From the NCBI GenBank assembly GCA_023205875.1, contig CP060760.1, forward strand, positions 620,001 to 684,000: a stretch of DNA of 64,000 nt, written 5' to 3'. Source of the DNA: Chloropicon primus (Eukaryota > Chlorophyta > Chloropicophyceae > Chloropicales > Chloropicaceae). The notes under the pieces were generated by a model that was not told where the DNA came from, ran no database searches, and worked only from the letters and a program-made list of their open reading frames with translations. This document shows positions 27,154 to 36,514 of this stretch, piece after piece; the first letter of the stretch is position 1, and each line of letters opens with the position of its first letter. The position numbers and the translations under genes were made by a program.

Positions 27154-29931
27154 TTATAACATGTTTTCCAAGTGCTCCTTTGCGATGTCCTGGGCGAGCT
27201 CCTTTGCCCCCGTCTTCTCGTAAATCGCGACGAGGTTGTGAGCCGCGGAGGTTTCGATTGCGCTCAAGTCTTCCCCCGACGTCTTGCCCCCCTTCGCCTC
27301 TCCTATCTTTTTGAGGACCTTGTTGTACAGTTCCTGGGCAAAATGAAGTAGGCCAATCTGATGGAACGCTCTCGCGGTGTTGTACACCGCTCCCGGGGAG
27401 TATCCCTCTCTGTGAGCGTAGCCACCCAGGAAGTAAAAAGCGTTGAGTATCGAATAGTTCTTCTCGTATTCCGTTTCTACCGAAGCCCCTTCCGTTTCCA
27501 CCGCCTTCTGCAAATAATGCACAGCCAAGCACAAGAGTACCACCGGATTCCAGTTATCAACCAGCAAGACATTCCAGTAGTCCCTCAATGCATCCTCAAG
27601 GTTGTCTGTGAGAGAGCTGTGGTGGGCGTTGGCCATCATCGCCTGCAAATTATTCTTGTCGCTCTTGTGCTTCAACTTTGGCATTTGGGCGAGGGGCACC
27701 CCTGCTACCTGGGCGATGTGGAAGAACACGTTCCACAAAACATTGGAAGCAGGCGCGTGGGCGCAGACTTCCCGAATGTCATCGAAGGCGTCCTTGCCCC
27801 TGCCTCCTCGAAGGTTCACGATACATCGGAGAAATCGCAGGGCAGTCTTCCTGTCCTTGCTTATCCCCTTGGATTTCTTCTGGAAGAAAGGCTCCGCCGC
27901 ATTCAAGAGCTTCTCCAGCTCTTCGAGATCACCCACGTGGACGAGCTGCTTGCAGCACTCGATGGTGCTGGGAAACAGTTGGGCCTCGGTCAGGACGGCG
28001 TTCTTGATCGAGGTCCGGGTCCTCGGGACCTTCGCTCCATCTCCGCCCTTCTTGGCGTTCTCCCTCTGCTGCCGCCTCTCTTGCTGGTGTTGCTGGTGAG
28101 TAACAGCCGTGTCCCACAGGAACAGGAGCAGGGGCGACATGATCTCCACGTACCTCTCCTTCCTGTTGTACCTCAGGTTGTACCTTCCCTCCTTGGTGTA
28201 CTGCTCAAACAGCTTCTTCTGCATGGGGACAATATTCCCCTCCATCTTCAAAGGGGTAGCCTTCTCCAAGTCCTCCAAAACTTCCACCACGTCCTCCTCC
28301 TTGCCGTTCTTGTGCAAAAGGTCGCACAACATCAGAGAGACCAGCAAGTGGTCCAAGGTGTCGGCTGGCACCCTACTCATGACCTTCCTGAAGTTGACGG
28401 CCGCCTCCTCAAACTCACCAATAGCTTGCTGGCACTCGGCCATTTTGCTGTACAGGGCCGGCTGGTCAAAAGCCTTGATCCCCTCGAGCTTCTTGTAAAA
28501 GGTGAGGGAGGCCCGCGGGTCGTTGCTGAGGTAGAAGCTATCGGCGACCTTGACGAAGGCCTCCGCCACGTCGGGCCCGCTCTCCTCCTCGAGGGCCCCG
28601 AAGTGCTTCTCGGAGCCCGCCTTGTCGCCCAACTTGAGTGCAGCGATTCCTGCATTGGCGTGCAGCTGCAGGACGACGGGCTTGGACTTCGATGCGTGAT
28701 CCCTCGCCAAGCAATCTTCCGCGTACGTCAAGGCCTCCTCGTAATTTCCTTGCTTAATGTACATGTTCGTGATGGAGAGGGCTAGCTCGGGGGGGCACGA
28801 GCCGCTCCTGCTTCCTTGGGGCACAGCATCCAGCAAAATGGACACGGCCATCTCTCGGTTGCCTATCTTGTCGTACAAGGCGCTGAGCTCGACCAAGACA
28901 TTGAGTTCGGGGCGGGGCGGAAGCACCTCGTTGAGGGTCTTGATGTCCCTCATGGCCTTCTTCTTCTCCCCCATGTTCGCGTACGCGTCCGCCCTCCGGA
29001 AAAGCAGTTCGGGGTTGATGTCCTCGTCCGGCGAGTACCTGATGCACTTGGTCAAGCAGTACGCGGCCCGCACATGATTTCCCAGGGTCTCGCACCTATC
29101 CGCCACCGTGAGCCAGAGCGGGTAGTCCCTGGCCTGAACGTGCGCCGCGATCATGAGGAACTCCATGGCCTTCTCCGCGTTCCCCAACGCCTCGTGAACC
29201 AGCCCAAGGGTGTGGTAGGAGTCGGTCAGACTCGGGGCGATTCGGACCACCTCGACCAGCACGTCCGCCGCCTTGGCGTAGTCCCCGGTCGCGTAGAGCA
29301 TGTTCGCCTCGCCCTGCATCTGAAGCGCCGCGTCCGAGACGTTCCTCTCCTTGTAGTGCTTCGGCCTCCCCAGCTTCCGGCGCTTGTTGAACTTCCTCCC
29401 CCTGCCCGTGTAGATTCCCTGGAGTCTGTCCCTCTCCCCGTCGCTGAGCTCCTCCGTCCCCGCGCCCCTCACGCGCGCCGGGCCGCCCTGCGAGCCCAGC
29501 ACCCTCTTCGCCTTCTCGACCGCCTCCTCGTAACCCTCCTCGCCATCGTCCGAGTTGTTGCCCTCCTTGTCTATGGCGTCCATGACATACCGCTCCTGGT
29601 ACGCGTGGTCCACCTCCTCCTCGTCCATGGACGACAACTCGCTGTCCCTGACCCCGTCCTCGGACTCCGAGTGGAGCGCGTCCCCGTCACCCCCATCGAC
29701 TTCGCCATCCAACCGCAACTCCTCGCCGTCGCCGTCGTCGTCGTCGTCGTCGTCGTCGTCCTCGATCTCAACCTCCTGCTCGTCGTGGCCCACCTCAACG
29801 AGGGCGTCGCTGTCCTCCTCCTCCTCCTCCTCGCTCCCGTCGTAGCTCCGGCTCACCTCCGCGTCCTCCTCGTCGCTGAGGTACTCCGCCTCCGCCTCGG
29901 ACGTGTCCATCTCGCTCGCGCTCTCCATCAT
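27154..29931 (-). CDS. TFIIIC TPR subunit (GTF3C3/Tfc4-like)
   Basis: Single-exon, 925 aa from ATG 29931 (an upstream in-frame GTG is not used). TFIIIC binds A and B boxes of tRNA genes and recruits TFIIIB for RNA polymerase III. The first 110 residues are extremely acidic with Asp/Glu/Ser runs, like the acidic N-terminus of Tfc4. A basic linker follows (RGRKFNKRRKLGRPKHYKER). Two blocks of TPR helices then follow, starting near residue 200 (ANMLYATGDYAKAADVL, SYHTLGLVHEALGNAEKAME) with a further block after residue 330. The C-terminal third is helical with the YSPGAVYNTARAFHQIGLLH motif of this family. Recognition rests on domain order and conserved segments. Confidence 0.85.
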   Translation of the reverse strand: MMESASEMDTSEAEAEYLSDEEDAEVSRSYDGSEEEEEEDSDALVEVGHDEQEVEIEDDDDDDDDDGDGEELRLDGEVDGGDGDALHSESEDGVRDSELSSMDEEEVDHAYQERYVMDAIDKEGNNSDDGEEGYEEAVEKAKRVLGSQGGPARVRGAGTEELSDGERDRLQGIYTGRGRKFNKRRKLGRPKHYKERNVSDAALQMQGEANMLYATGDYAKAADVLVEVVRIAPSLTDSYHTLGLVHEALGNAEKAMEFLMIAAHVQARDYPLWLTVADRCETLGNHVRAAYCLTKCIRYSPDEDINPELLFRRADAYANMGEKKKAMRDIKTLNEVLPPRPELNVLVELSALYDKIGNREMAVSILLDAVPQGSRSGSCPPELALSITNMYIKQGNYEEALTYAEDCLARDHASKSKPVVLQLHANAGIAALKLGDKAGSEKHFGALEEESGPDVAEAFVKVADSFYLSNDPRASLTFYKKLEGIKAFDQPALYSKMAECQQAIGEFEEAAVNFRKVMSRVPADTLDHLLVSLMLCDLLHKNGKEEDVVEVLEDLEKATPLKMEGNIVPMQKKLFEQYTKEGRYNLRYNRKERYVEIMSPLLLFLWDTAVTHQQHQQERRQQRENAKKGGDGAKVPRTRTSIKNAVLTEAQLFPSTIECCKQLVHVGDLEELEKLLNAAEPFFQKKSKGISKDRKTALRFLRCIVNLRGGRGKDAFDDIREVCAHAPASNVLWNVFFHIAQVAGVPLAQMPKLKHKSDKNNLQAMMANAHHSSLTDNLEDALRDYWNVLLVDNWNPVVLLCLAVHYLQKAVETEGASVETEYEKNYSILNAFYFLGGYAHREGYSPGAVYNTARAFHQIGLLHFAQELYNKVLKKIGEAKGGKTSGEDLSAIETSAAHNLVAIYEKTGAKELAQDIAKEHLENML

Positions 29932-30323
29932 CGTACTCGTATCGAGTTCGCACTCCCTCACCAGGTCGACGGCGCCATCTACCTCGAGCGACGCACGAAA
30001 CGAAACAACGACTGGAACAACCCCTCCTCGCGCTCGTCGTCGTCGTCTCTGCCGTTTCGTTTTTTTGGCGGGAACGCCATCCCAAGGAAAGGAGAATGAA
30101 TGAGGAAGAGGAATGTCCTCGAAGGCATCGCCATCGTCGACGCGTAACGCCTACCGAGGAGGGCAGAATGACCGTCATAATTGTGGAGTAGAGGGCGTCG
30201 CTTCTCGTTGAAGACACTGATCAGACACGCACACACGCACACACGCACACGTGCGCACGCCACATTAGGTTGGAGGGGGTCATCACCAAAGCAAAGGTCG
30301 TACAGGTCATCACCAGCAGCAGC
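29932..30323. promoter_or_regulatory. Divergent promoter region with CGTAACG and a CA-rich tract
   Basis: This 392-bp region lies between the TFIIIC gene (minus) and the first secreted acidic gene (plus). It contains CGTAACG at 30143-30149 and an ACACGC-type repeat at about 30224-30258. Confidence 0.45.
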
Positions 30324-31040
30324 ATGAGGTTCCAGGGCTTCTTCATTTTTACGGCGATCATGGCCGTCGCCTTCGCGCCGAGCGCCGAGGCCTTCGGTTT
30401 CGTCTTTTGGCAGGGGATTATCGCGGACATCCTCGCCGCGTTCGCCCCCGTGGCGCCTTACGTCCCCCCGGTGACGAACGCCACCGCCGTCGTGCTGGGT
30501 GAGGCCGTGGGGGAGCTCACGGCGCCCGACGCGATCGAGCCCGTGGTGGACTCCGTTCTCGAGCCCGTGCAGGACTTGGTGGGCGAGACCCTTCCGGAGG
30601 TCTTGTCCGAGGAGAACGTCGAAGGGTTTTTCGACGAGACGGTCGGGGAGGCGCTGTCCGAGGAGAACATTCAGGGGTCCATTGGCGAGCTCGTGGAGAC
30701 CTTCGAGCCGATCATCGAGGAGGTCGAGGGCCTCCTGCCCGAGGACGTCGCCGAAGACGTCGAGACGTTCTTCGAGGAGGACCTCATGGAGTTCGTGGAG
30801 GAGAACGAGATCCCTCAGATCCTCAGCGACACCGCCGACACCGTCCAGGAAACTGTGACAGACTTCGTCGAGGAGGTGATCCTGAACCCCGAGGTCGAGA
30901 CGTTCGTCGAGGAGACCCTCCCCGGGCTCGTGGACGACGCCACGAACGCGGTTCAGGACCTCGACTTGGAGGACACCCTCGTCAGGGGGTTCGACACCGT
31001 GGGCTCCATCCTCGACGATCTCCTCGGGGACAGGGATTGA
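30324..31040 (+). CDS. Secreted acidic protein, paralogue 1
   Basis: Single-exon, 238 aa from the ATG of a good signal peptide (MRFQGFFIFTAIMAVAFAPS, cut near AEA). The mature protein begins with FWQGI and is otherwise dominated by Glu, Asp and Val. It has a loose repeat of amphipathic helices, each about 20-25 residues long (SEENVEGFFDETVGEAL, SEENIQGSIGELVETF). There are no Cys, no catalytic motif and no membrane helix after the signal. It is clearly homologous to the next gene, so the two are a tandem duplicate pair. An extracellular or vesicular acidic matrix, metal-binding or coat protein is possible. I do not recognise the family. Confidence 0.75.
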   Translation: MRFQGFFIFTAIMAVAFAPSAEAFGFVFWQGIIADILAAFAPVAPYVPPVTNATAVVLGEAVGELTAPDAIEPVVDSVLEPVQDLVGETLPEVLSEENVEGFFDETVGEALSEENIQGSIGELVETFEPIIEEVEGLLPEDVAEDVETFFEEDLMEFVEENEIPQILSDTADTVQETVTDFVEEVILNPEVETFVEETLPGLVDDATNAVQDLDLEDTLVRGFDTVGSILDDLLGDRD

Positions 31041-31055
31041 GTCAAGTCCTACTTG

Positions 31056-31091
<36 letters not shown>

Positions 31092-31273
31092 CGGAGAGGC
31101 GGGTATATATAAAGTATAAAGTTTTGTCGAGTCGATCGATCTGATCTCATCATTATCATTATTATTATTATCATTGAACACGACGCACGCATGTTTTAAA
31201 AATTCTTCCTCTTCCTCGGGCGTAACGGCCCCTAGAGGGGGCGATGGAGAGGGCGATGGCGGGAATTCACAAC

Positions 31274-31307
<34 letters not shown>

Positions 31308-31349
31308 CCTTCTGATCACCACCAGACCTGAAACCGAAAGAACTCGACC
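31041..31349. promoter_or_regulatory. Region between acidic paralogues, with (GA)n tracts
   Basis: This 309-bp region holds GA dinucleotide runs at about 31063-31091 and 31277-31306, an ATT/ATC-rich stretch near 31150-31175 and CGTAACG at 31221-31227, about 123 bp before the next ATG. Confidence 0.5.
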
Positions 31350-32150
31350 ATGCAGCGCAAGTCCGGGATCGCCCTCGTCGCCACGACGCTCCTTCTGTCG
31401 TCGTCGGCCCTCACCCCAGCAGCCGCCCTGGGTCCGGCATTCTGGCAGGGGATCATGAACGAGGCGGAGAGGATCGTCTCCGAGGCGGAGGATGCCCTGA
31501 GGGCGACCTTCCAGCCCGGCATCGACGCCCTGACGCAAGCCTTCAGCGAGGAGAACCTGAACGACCATATCGTCGAGCCGGTCACCGAAGCGTTCCAGCC
31601 GGTGGTGGAAGTGTTCAACGACGGCGGGGACGCGTTGGGCGATCTGCTCGAGCCGGTGACCACGCTGGTGGACGAGACCATTCCGGAGTTCTTCGAGGAG
31701 GGCGGGGCCTTCGAGGAGGTGATCGTCGAGCCCACCCAGGAGTTCTTTGAGGAGACCCTGGTGGAGGCGTTCGCGGAGGACAACATCGTGGGGGAGCTGA
31801 CGGACGTCTTCGCTCCCGTCATTGAATTCGTGAACGAGACCGTTCCGGATGCTGCAGACCAGGTGGTCCACTTTTTCGACAACGATTTGCGAGACTTCGT
31901 GAACGGGACTCTCGAAGACGCACTGGCCAACGGCGAGATCGGGGCGGAGAGCCTCGCCCAATTCCTCGACGACATCATGCTGAACGAAGAAACGGAGGAG
32001 TTCGTGGAGAACGCCGTCCCCCTGATCGTGAACGGGGTGACGGGGGAGGCGGAGAACGAGGAGCTCGCAGAGGAGCTCGCCAACGTGTTCGGGGACATCG
32101 AGGGCCAAGTCAACAACGGCGAGGTTCCAGCAACAAGCTCTCAAAAGTAG
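31350..32150 (+). CDS. Secreted acidic protein, paralogue 2
   Basis: Single-exon, 266 aa with a signal peptide (IALVATTLLLSSSALTPAAA). As in the neighbour, the mature chain starts with FWQGI. The long middle aligns residue by residue in pattern, for example FFEETLVEAFAEDNIVGELT against FFDETVGEALSEENIQGSIG, then HFFDNDLRDFV against TFFEEDLMEFV. The protein is Glu/Asp/Val-rich and Cys-free. The extra length lies before the best-conserved block. The C-terminus ends in a polar tail. Divergence is considerable, so the duplication is not recent. Confidence 0.75.
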   Translation: MQRKSGIALVATTLLLSSSALTPAAALGPAFWQGIMNEAERIVSEAEDALRATFQPGIDALTQAFSEENLNDHIVEPVTEAFQPVVEVFNDGGDALGDLLEPVTTLVDETIPEFFEEGGAFEEVIVEPTQEFFEETLVEAFAEDNIVGELTDVFAPVIEFVNETVPDAADQVVHFFDNDLRDFVNGTLEDALANGEIGAESLAQFLDDIMLNEETEEFVENAVPLIVNGVTGEAENEELAEELANVFGDIEGQVNNGEVPATSSQK

Positions 32151-32317
32151 CAGCTTGTCTTACGCACCAAACCACACACATACCAAGGGAAGTTTCGTTC
32201 AATCTATTTATCATTATTAATATTTATCATTATTAATCTTTACACACAAACGCAAGAGTGAGTGAGTGCCTCAAGCTTGATCCGTTTATACATTGGGTTT
32301 AATTTATATCTATATTT

Positions 32318-35176
32318 TTACTTCTGTTCTACAATAAGCTTTCTGTACTCGGCCACGTCGGTCGTGACCACAAAGTGCTCGAGAGCCCTCAGCAAGTCCG
32401 TCTGGTCGTAGGACATCGACTCCTTCAACGTCCTCGTGAATTCTTGTATCGTGATCCTTTTCTCCTTGTAGCTCTTCAAGGTCAATATGAACTTCTTGTA
32501 GTCCTCCTTGGAGTACAGGTTCTTGGCCAAGTGCATGACCTTCATGGCTGGCACATTCGCCTTCGAAGTCACTTTGGCTTTGCCCTTCAAAGCCTCCTTC
32601 GCCTGGTTCTGGGGCGGAGGCGCCTTGTTGCTGGCGACCCGACTGCTCGTGCCCGCGAGCGATCTCCCCTCCAATTTCCTTTTCTTGGTCATGGCGAGCA
32701 TGTCACTGAGCTGCTGGCCGAATCCAGGCCTGCTCTTCTCGCTCTTGCCCGCGCTCCCGGCAAGCTTGCTCGCGAATGCGGAGAGCCCCCTGACATCGAT
32801 CCCCACGGCGGCGGGTCTCCTGGGGGCGTCATCGCTTCCAACGACGTTGCCCAGTCCCACGCCGGGAACGTTGAGCGCGGCGAATCCTCCTTCCTCCTTG
32901 GCTGCCCCGGCCCTCGCACCCCCGCCGACGCCCTCCGCGGAAACCTGGATGACGCTTCTCCTCTTCCTGAAGAAGTGGGTCAGGGCCCCCGCGGCACTCC
33001 CGAAGGTCTGGAAGTTCCTCGCGTGGGGCCTCAGCCACTTGGAGAGGTCCGCCATCGCAGAGGCGTTGCCAAACCTTTCGTCCAGCAGAATGATCGCCCC
33101 GTAATCGTGCCTGTGCCTAATGACCCGACCGAGGGCCTGGTTCACTGCCCTGGACGCTTGCTGCCTGTACCACTGGTCCCCGGTGAGCTTGGTCCTCCCC
33201 TCCGTGGACCTGGAATTCTTTCTGCAGTCCTCGTCCAGGACATCCTTCTTGATTCTGACCTGCGGATCGGTCTTCATGGCAAAGGGGATCCCCGTGACAA
33301 TCACTCCGCGGCCGGCCTTGTCCGAAAAGTCCAGGCCTTCGCTGGCCTTCCCCCTGCAGACGCCAAAGAAGATCGCCCCCGAGTAGCTGGGGTCATCCAG
33401 CTTCGCCTTGAAGTCCTCCGCGGCATGGGCAAACAGCTTGCTCTCCCTGGGCTCGATGATCGGCTGCTTGTACCTCGTGATGTGGTCCCAGATGCTCCCC
33501 GCGGCGCCGCCGCTCGATAACGGGGACTGCCACGCCTCCACGCACTTGTTCATCACGACAAAGGAGGGAAAGAAAACCAACAGCCCATCGGGAATCACCC
33601 TGGAAAAGTTTGCGATGGCGTTCCCAAGATCGTTCTTGTAATCCCGCAGGTCTCTGGTCTTGTAGGACGAGTTCAACCTCACGTTCGACGGGCCGACGGG
33701 CACGATGCCGAGCCACACCTGAGACGGGTCGATGACGTGCGGGTTCTCTATGCTTTCCTTGAAGGGCAGCTGCAGCTCGTGGGAGAAGGAGGCCAGGGGC
33801 GCCAGGGTCCCGCTGGTGACGATGATGCTCTCCACCCCCAAGTTCTGGAGCTCCCTCATCGCAATACCGGGAAGGAAGCACCAGTAGCTCAGGGTGGGCA
33901 TCCGCTTGAAATTCGTCCCCGCGGCGGACTTGAACTTGGCGCTCTCCTTCCTGCCGTCCGAGATGTGAACCCTGTAGCCCTCGAACATGGGGGGGTCGTC
34001 CTCCGAGAGCTTTCCCATGCTCCTCTGCACGATCTTGATGGCATCGGAGAGGGACGGAATGCTGTAAGTGGACCTCCTCGAGCCCGTGCCCTTGTCCTCG
34101 TCCCTCTCCTCCAAGGCCTGCGTCACCACGAGGAGCTGCTCCAGGAACAGCTCGTAGTTCTCCGCCGTGATCTCGGCCTTGGCCAAGAGCTGAAAGATGT
34201 AGTCGCCGGGAAAGGTGACACCCTCCCCGCTCGCCGGAAAGGCGTGGCCCGCGATAGCCTTCTCCAAATTCGACAGGATGGTCTTGGTCACCCTGAAGCT
34301 CTCTATCTCCGTTTCAACGTCCTGGTGGATCGCCTCGCTGCTGTTCGCCCCGCTCTGCAGCTTGTACTCGATCGCGCTCTGCACCTCGGCCATGCATTGG
34401 GACAGCCTGACCGAGGTCAGGTCGAAGCTCGCCGCGTCGGTGCAGACTCTCTCCAGGTTGTGGGCCTCGTCGAAGATCAAGACGCACCTGGCCCAGTCCA
34501 AGTTGGTCATCGACTTTCTTATTTTCGGATCCACCAGGTAATTGTACGGCAGGATCACGAGCTCGGCGTCCGTTTGGAGCTCCCTCGAGATGTAGAATGG
34601 GCAGCCCCCGCCGTTGTGGCCGATCTTCACGAGGTCCTCGATGTCCAGCAGCTGCGTGGCCGCCTGCTTGTTGGCCGCCATCCACTCGGTCACCATGTTG
34701 TGCGCCTTGCACCCCTGCTTCGCCACCAGCGACCGGCAGGCCTGGTTCTGGGGGTTCCCCTGCATCTTGGATATCGTGGGGTGGATGCACATCTGCTGCC
34801 TGGAACCCAAAATGCACGTCCTCGGCCTGTAGCTCGTGGCCTTCAGCTCCTTGATGACCTTGGCGAGCTGGCTGTGCGTTCTCGACGAGTACACGATCGT
34901 TCTGGACTCCCTCCTTCCTTGGAGGAAGAGCCTCGCCTCCTCGCTCGTTCCCTCGTCCGCCTTGTCCAGCTCTGCCTCCTTCGCCTTCTTCGACTCCAGC
35001 CAGCCCAAGGTCGCGCAAAGCAAGCACAGCGTCTTGCCCGTTCCCGTCGGAGACTCCAGCAAAGCGTTCGACTTCCCCTCCAACGCTTTCACGACCTTTC
35101 TCATGTACTCCACCTGGCAGTCGTACGCCTCAAAAGGGAAGTCCACCCTCACGCTGCCGATCGTGTACTCCGGCAT
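32318..35176 (-). CDS. RTEL1: RTEL1-like XPD-family DNA helicase
   Basis: Single-exon, 952 aa. RTEL1 is an iron-sulfur 5'-3' helicase that unwinds D-loops, T-loops and G-quadruplexes, limiting crossovers and protecting telomeres. The start IGSVRVDFPFEAYDCQ and the Walker A motif SPTGTGKTLCLLCATLGW closely follow human RTEL1. Other visible parts are the DEAH box (IFDEAHNLERV), Fe-S cluster Cys between motifs I and II (CILGSRQQMC, then CRSL, CKAH and GGCPFY), and motif VI QALGRVIRHRHDYG. A C-terminal harmonin-like helical domain (about residues 875-945, LYSKEDYKKFILTLKSYKEK) is a hallmark of RTEL1 against FANCJ and XPD. No RING finger like that of the longer human isoforms is seen. Confidence 0.92.
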   Translation of the reverse strand: MPEYTIGSVRVDFPFEAYDCQVEYMRKVVKALEGKSNALLESPTGTGKTLCLLCATLGWLESKKAKEAELDKADEGTSEEARLFLQGRRESRTIVYSSRTHSQLAKVIKELKATSYRPRTCILGSRQQMCIHPTISKMQGNPQNQACRSLVAKQGCKAHNMVTEWMAANKQAATQLLDIEDLVKIGHNGGGCPFYISRELQTDAELVILPYNYLVDPKIRKSMTNLDWARCVLIFDEAHNLERVCTDAASFDLTSVRLSQCMAEVQSAIEYKLQSGANSSEAIHQDVETEIESFRVTKTILSNLEKAIAGHAFPASGEGVTFPGDYIFQLLAKAEITAENYELFLEQLLVVTQALEERDEDKGTGSRRSTYSIPSLSDAIKIVQRSMGKLSEDDPPMFEGYRVHISDGRKESAKFKSAAGTNFKRMPTLSYWCFLPGIAMRELQNLGVESIIVTSGTLAPLASFSHELQLPFKESIENPHVIDPSQVWLGIVPVGPSNVRLNSSYKTRDLRDYKNDLGNAIANFSRVIPDGLLVFFPSFVVMNKCVEAWQSPLSSGGAAGSIWDHITRYKQPIIEPRESKLFAHAAEDFKAKLDDPSYSGAIFFGVCRGKASEGLDFSDKAGRGVIVTGIPFAMKTDPQVRIKKDVLDEDCRKNSRSTEGRTKLTGDQWYRQQASRAVNQALGRVIRHRHDYGAIILLDERFGNASAMADLSKWLRPHARNFQTFGSAAGALTHFFRKRRSVIQVSAEGVGGGARAGAAKEEGGFAALNVPGVGLGNVVGSDDAPRRPAAVGIDVRGLSAFASKLAGSAGKSEKSRPGFGQQLSDMLAMTKKRKLEGRSLAGTSSRVASNKAPPPQNQAKEALKGKAKVTSKANVPAMKVMHLAKNLYSKEDYKKFILTLKSYKEKRITIQEFTRTLKESMSYDQTDLLRALEHFVVTTDVAEYRKLIVEQK

Positions 35177-35648
35177 CCCGACGCCCGCCTACCTCGAGAC
35201 CTCGCGACGACGCCCTTCCCCTCGCTTCACAACCCTCGATCCTGTTCTTCAGAAAACGAACGCCAATCCCTGCACGAAAACCTTCAACAAAGGCACCGAT
35301 CGAAAGCCCGTGAGACGTAGTTTCGATCGATCGATCGCTCCCGTTTCTCCTCCACACCCTTCCGTACCCTCCCCCTCCATGACTCAACAAGGCGCTCTCC
35401 CTCTCTCGTCGCGCGGGAATCTGATCTGTCAGTCAGCCACAAGAGATCGATCGGACGACTCTCTCTCTGACTGACAGAGAAAGGGACGGAAGGAGGAGGC
35501 AAGGGAAGCGTGGCGGTGGTGTGTACTGTTGGAGCGATCGTTCGGCTTTCCACTGGTACCGACTGGTGCCTCGTAACGCTTTCTCTCCCTCCGCGTGGCA
35601 GCCGTTACGACTTTGGGGTCTGCAGAAAAGGTGTTGGTGCTGGTCAGG
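35177..35648. promoter_or_regulatory. Divergent promoter with two CGTAACG motifs
   Basis: This 472-bp region lies between RTEL1 (minus) and the next plus-strand gene. It carries CGTAACG at 35572-35578 and CGTTACG at 35603-35609, in opposite orientation and 31 bp apart. This is the same arrangement as in the VASt/PRAF promoter. Confidence 0.5.
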
Positions 35649-36458
35649 ATGGGTAAGGACAAGGGGAAGGGCCGGAAGAGGAGGGCCGAACCGACGGGCA
35701 TCCGAAGGAGTGGGAGGGCGAGGAAGGCTGTGGATTACGCTCACCAGGAGAGGGTCGAGCTCTTCGTTGCAGGGGAGGATGACGGGAGGCCAACGACGAC
35801 GACGTCCAAGTATAATCCAAAGCCAAGTCCTGCTGGAACCTCCTTCGTTTCATCCCTGACGCTGCCGGACACCAGTGGTCGCCCTCGCGACGCACATGGT
35901 TGTCTCGTGTTCCACGATCACCCTGAATTTAGGCCCAACCTCTCGCCGCAGCAGATGATCGCCAGCGGCGTGTTCGGAGGGTGCTATTTCCATCCCAAGG
36001 GAGGCAAGAAGGGCGTGAAGTACCCAAAGGGGATCCCGGCTTCCATGCTGTCCCACAAGGAGTACCCGCGAGAGTGGTTTGCTGGTCTCCCGGCCGCGAT
36101 GTATATCAGCAGAAGGTACGAGATTGCCACGAACAAGTACAAAGTGAAGGCCGGGCAGGACCAAGCATATTGGGAGGAAAAGGGATGGATCCATCCTCTC
36201 GACCCCAGAGGGTGGTTTCAATGGTATACGAGATTCTTCCAGGGCAGAAGAACAGAGGACGACCAGAGGCAGATTTCGAGGTGGAGGGGCGTCACTGGCG
36301 CGAAAGGCCGGTGGAAGCGCTTCCTTCTGAACAAAATTGTGAACGCCAACGCGGCGCTCGATGACACGTCCGTCTCTCCCGTGGTTCGACAGACCCTCCT
36401 TCACTGGGCTTACGAGGTCACGGAGAGGGACTTGGAGCGCCACCTCAAAGGCAAGTGA
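35649..36458 (+). CDS. Conserved WYxRFFxGRR-domain protein of unknown function
   Basis: Single-exon, 269 aa from ATG 35649. A basic N-terminus (GKDKGKGRKRRA, then RRSGRARKAVDY) suggests nuclear location. From about residue 85 on it carries a conserved domain of about 170 residues. Its parts include SPQQMIASGVFGGCYFHP, WFAGLPAAMY, NKYKVKAGQDQAYWEEKGW, WFQWYTRFFQGRR, DDQRQISRW and SPVVRQTLLHWAYE. From memory this domain occurs in scattered fungal, algal and protist proteins with no known function. The many conserved Trp, Arg and Gly suggest a nucleic-acid or protein-binding fold. No catalytic motif is evident. Confidence 0.7.
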   Translation: MGKDKGKGRKRRAEPTGIRRSGRARKAVDYAHQERVELFVAGEDDGRPTTTTSKYNPKPSPAGTSFVSSLTLPDTSGRPRDAHGCLVFHDHPEFRPNLSPQQMIASGVFGGCYFHPKGGKKGVKYPKGIPASMLSHKEYPREWFAGLPAAMYISRRYEIATNKYKVKAGQDQAYWEEKGWIHPLDPRGWFQWYTRFFQGRRTEDDQRQISRWRGVTGAKGRWKRFLLNKIVNANAALDDTSVSPVVRQTLLHWAYEVTERDLERHLKGK

Positions 36459-36514
36459 GGCTCCTATGCCATATAATTAACGAAAACATTACAATTTTTT
36501 CCTTACGTCATTCT

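Noticed and set aside
29979-32144. 721-codon minus-strand ORF opposite the two acidic secreted genes
   Set aside because: The plus-strand frames have signal peptides and align with each other. The antisense product shows only repeat-derived Leu/Ser and Val runs.
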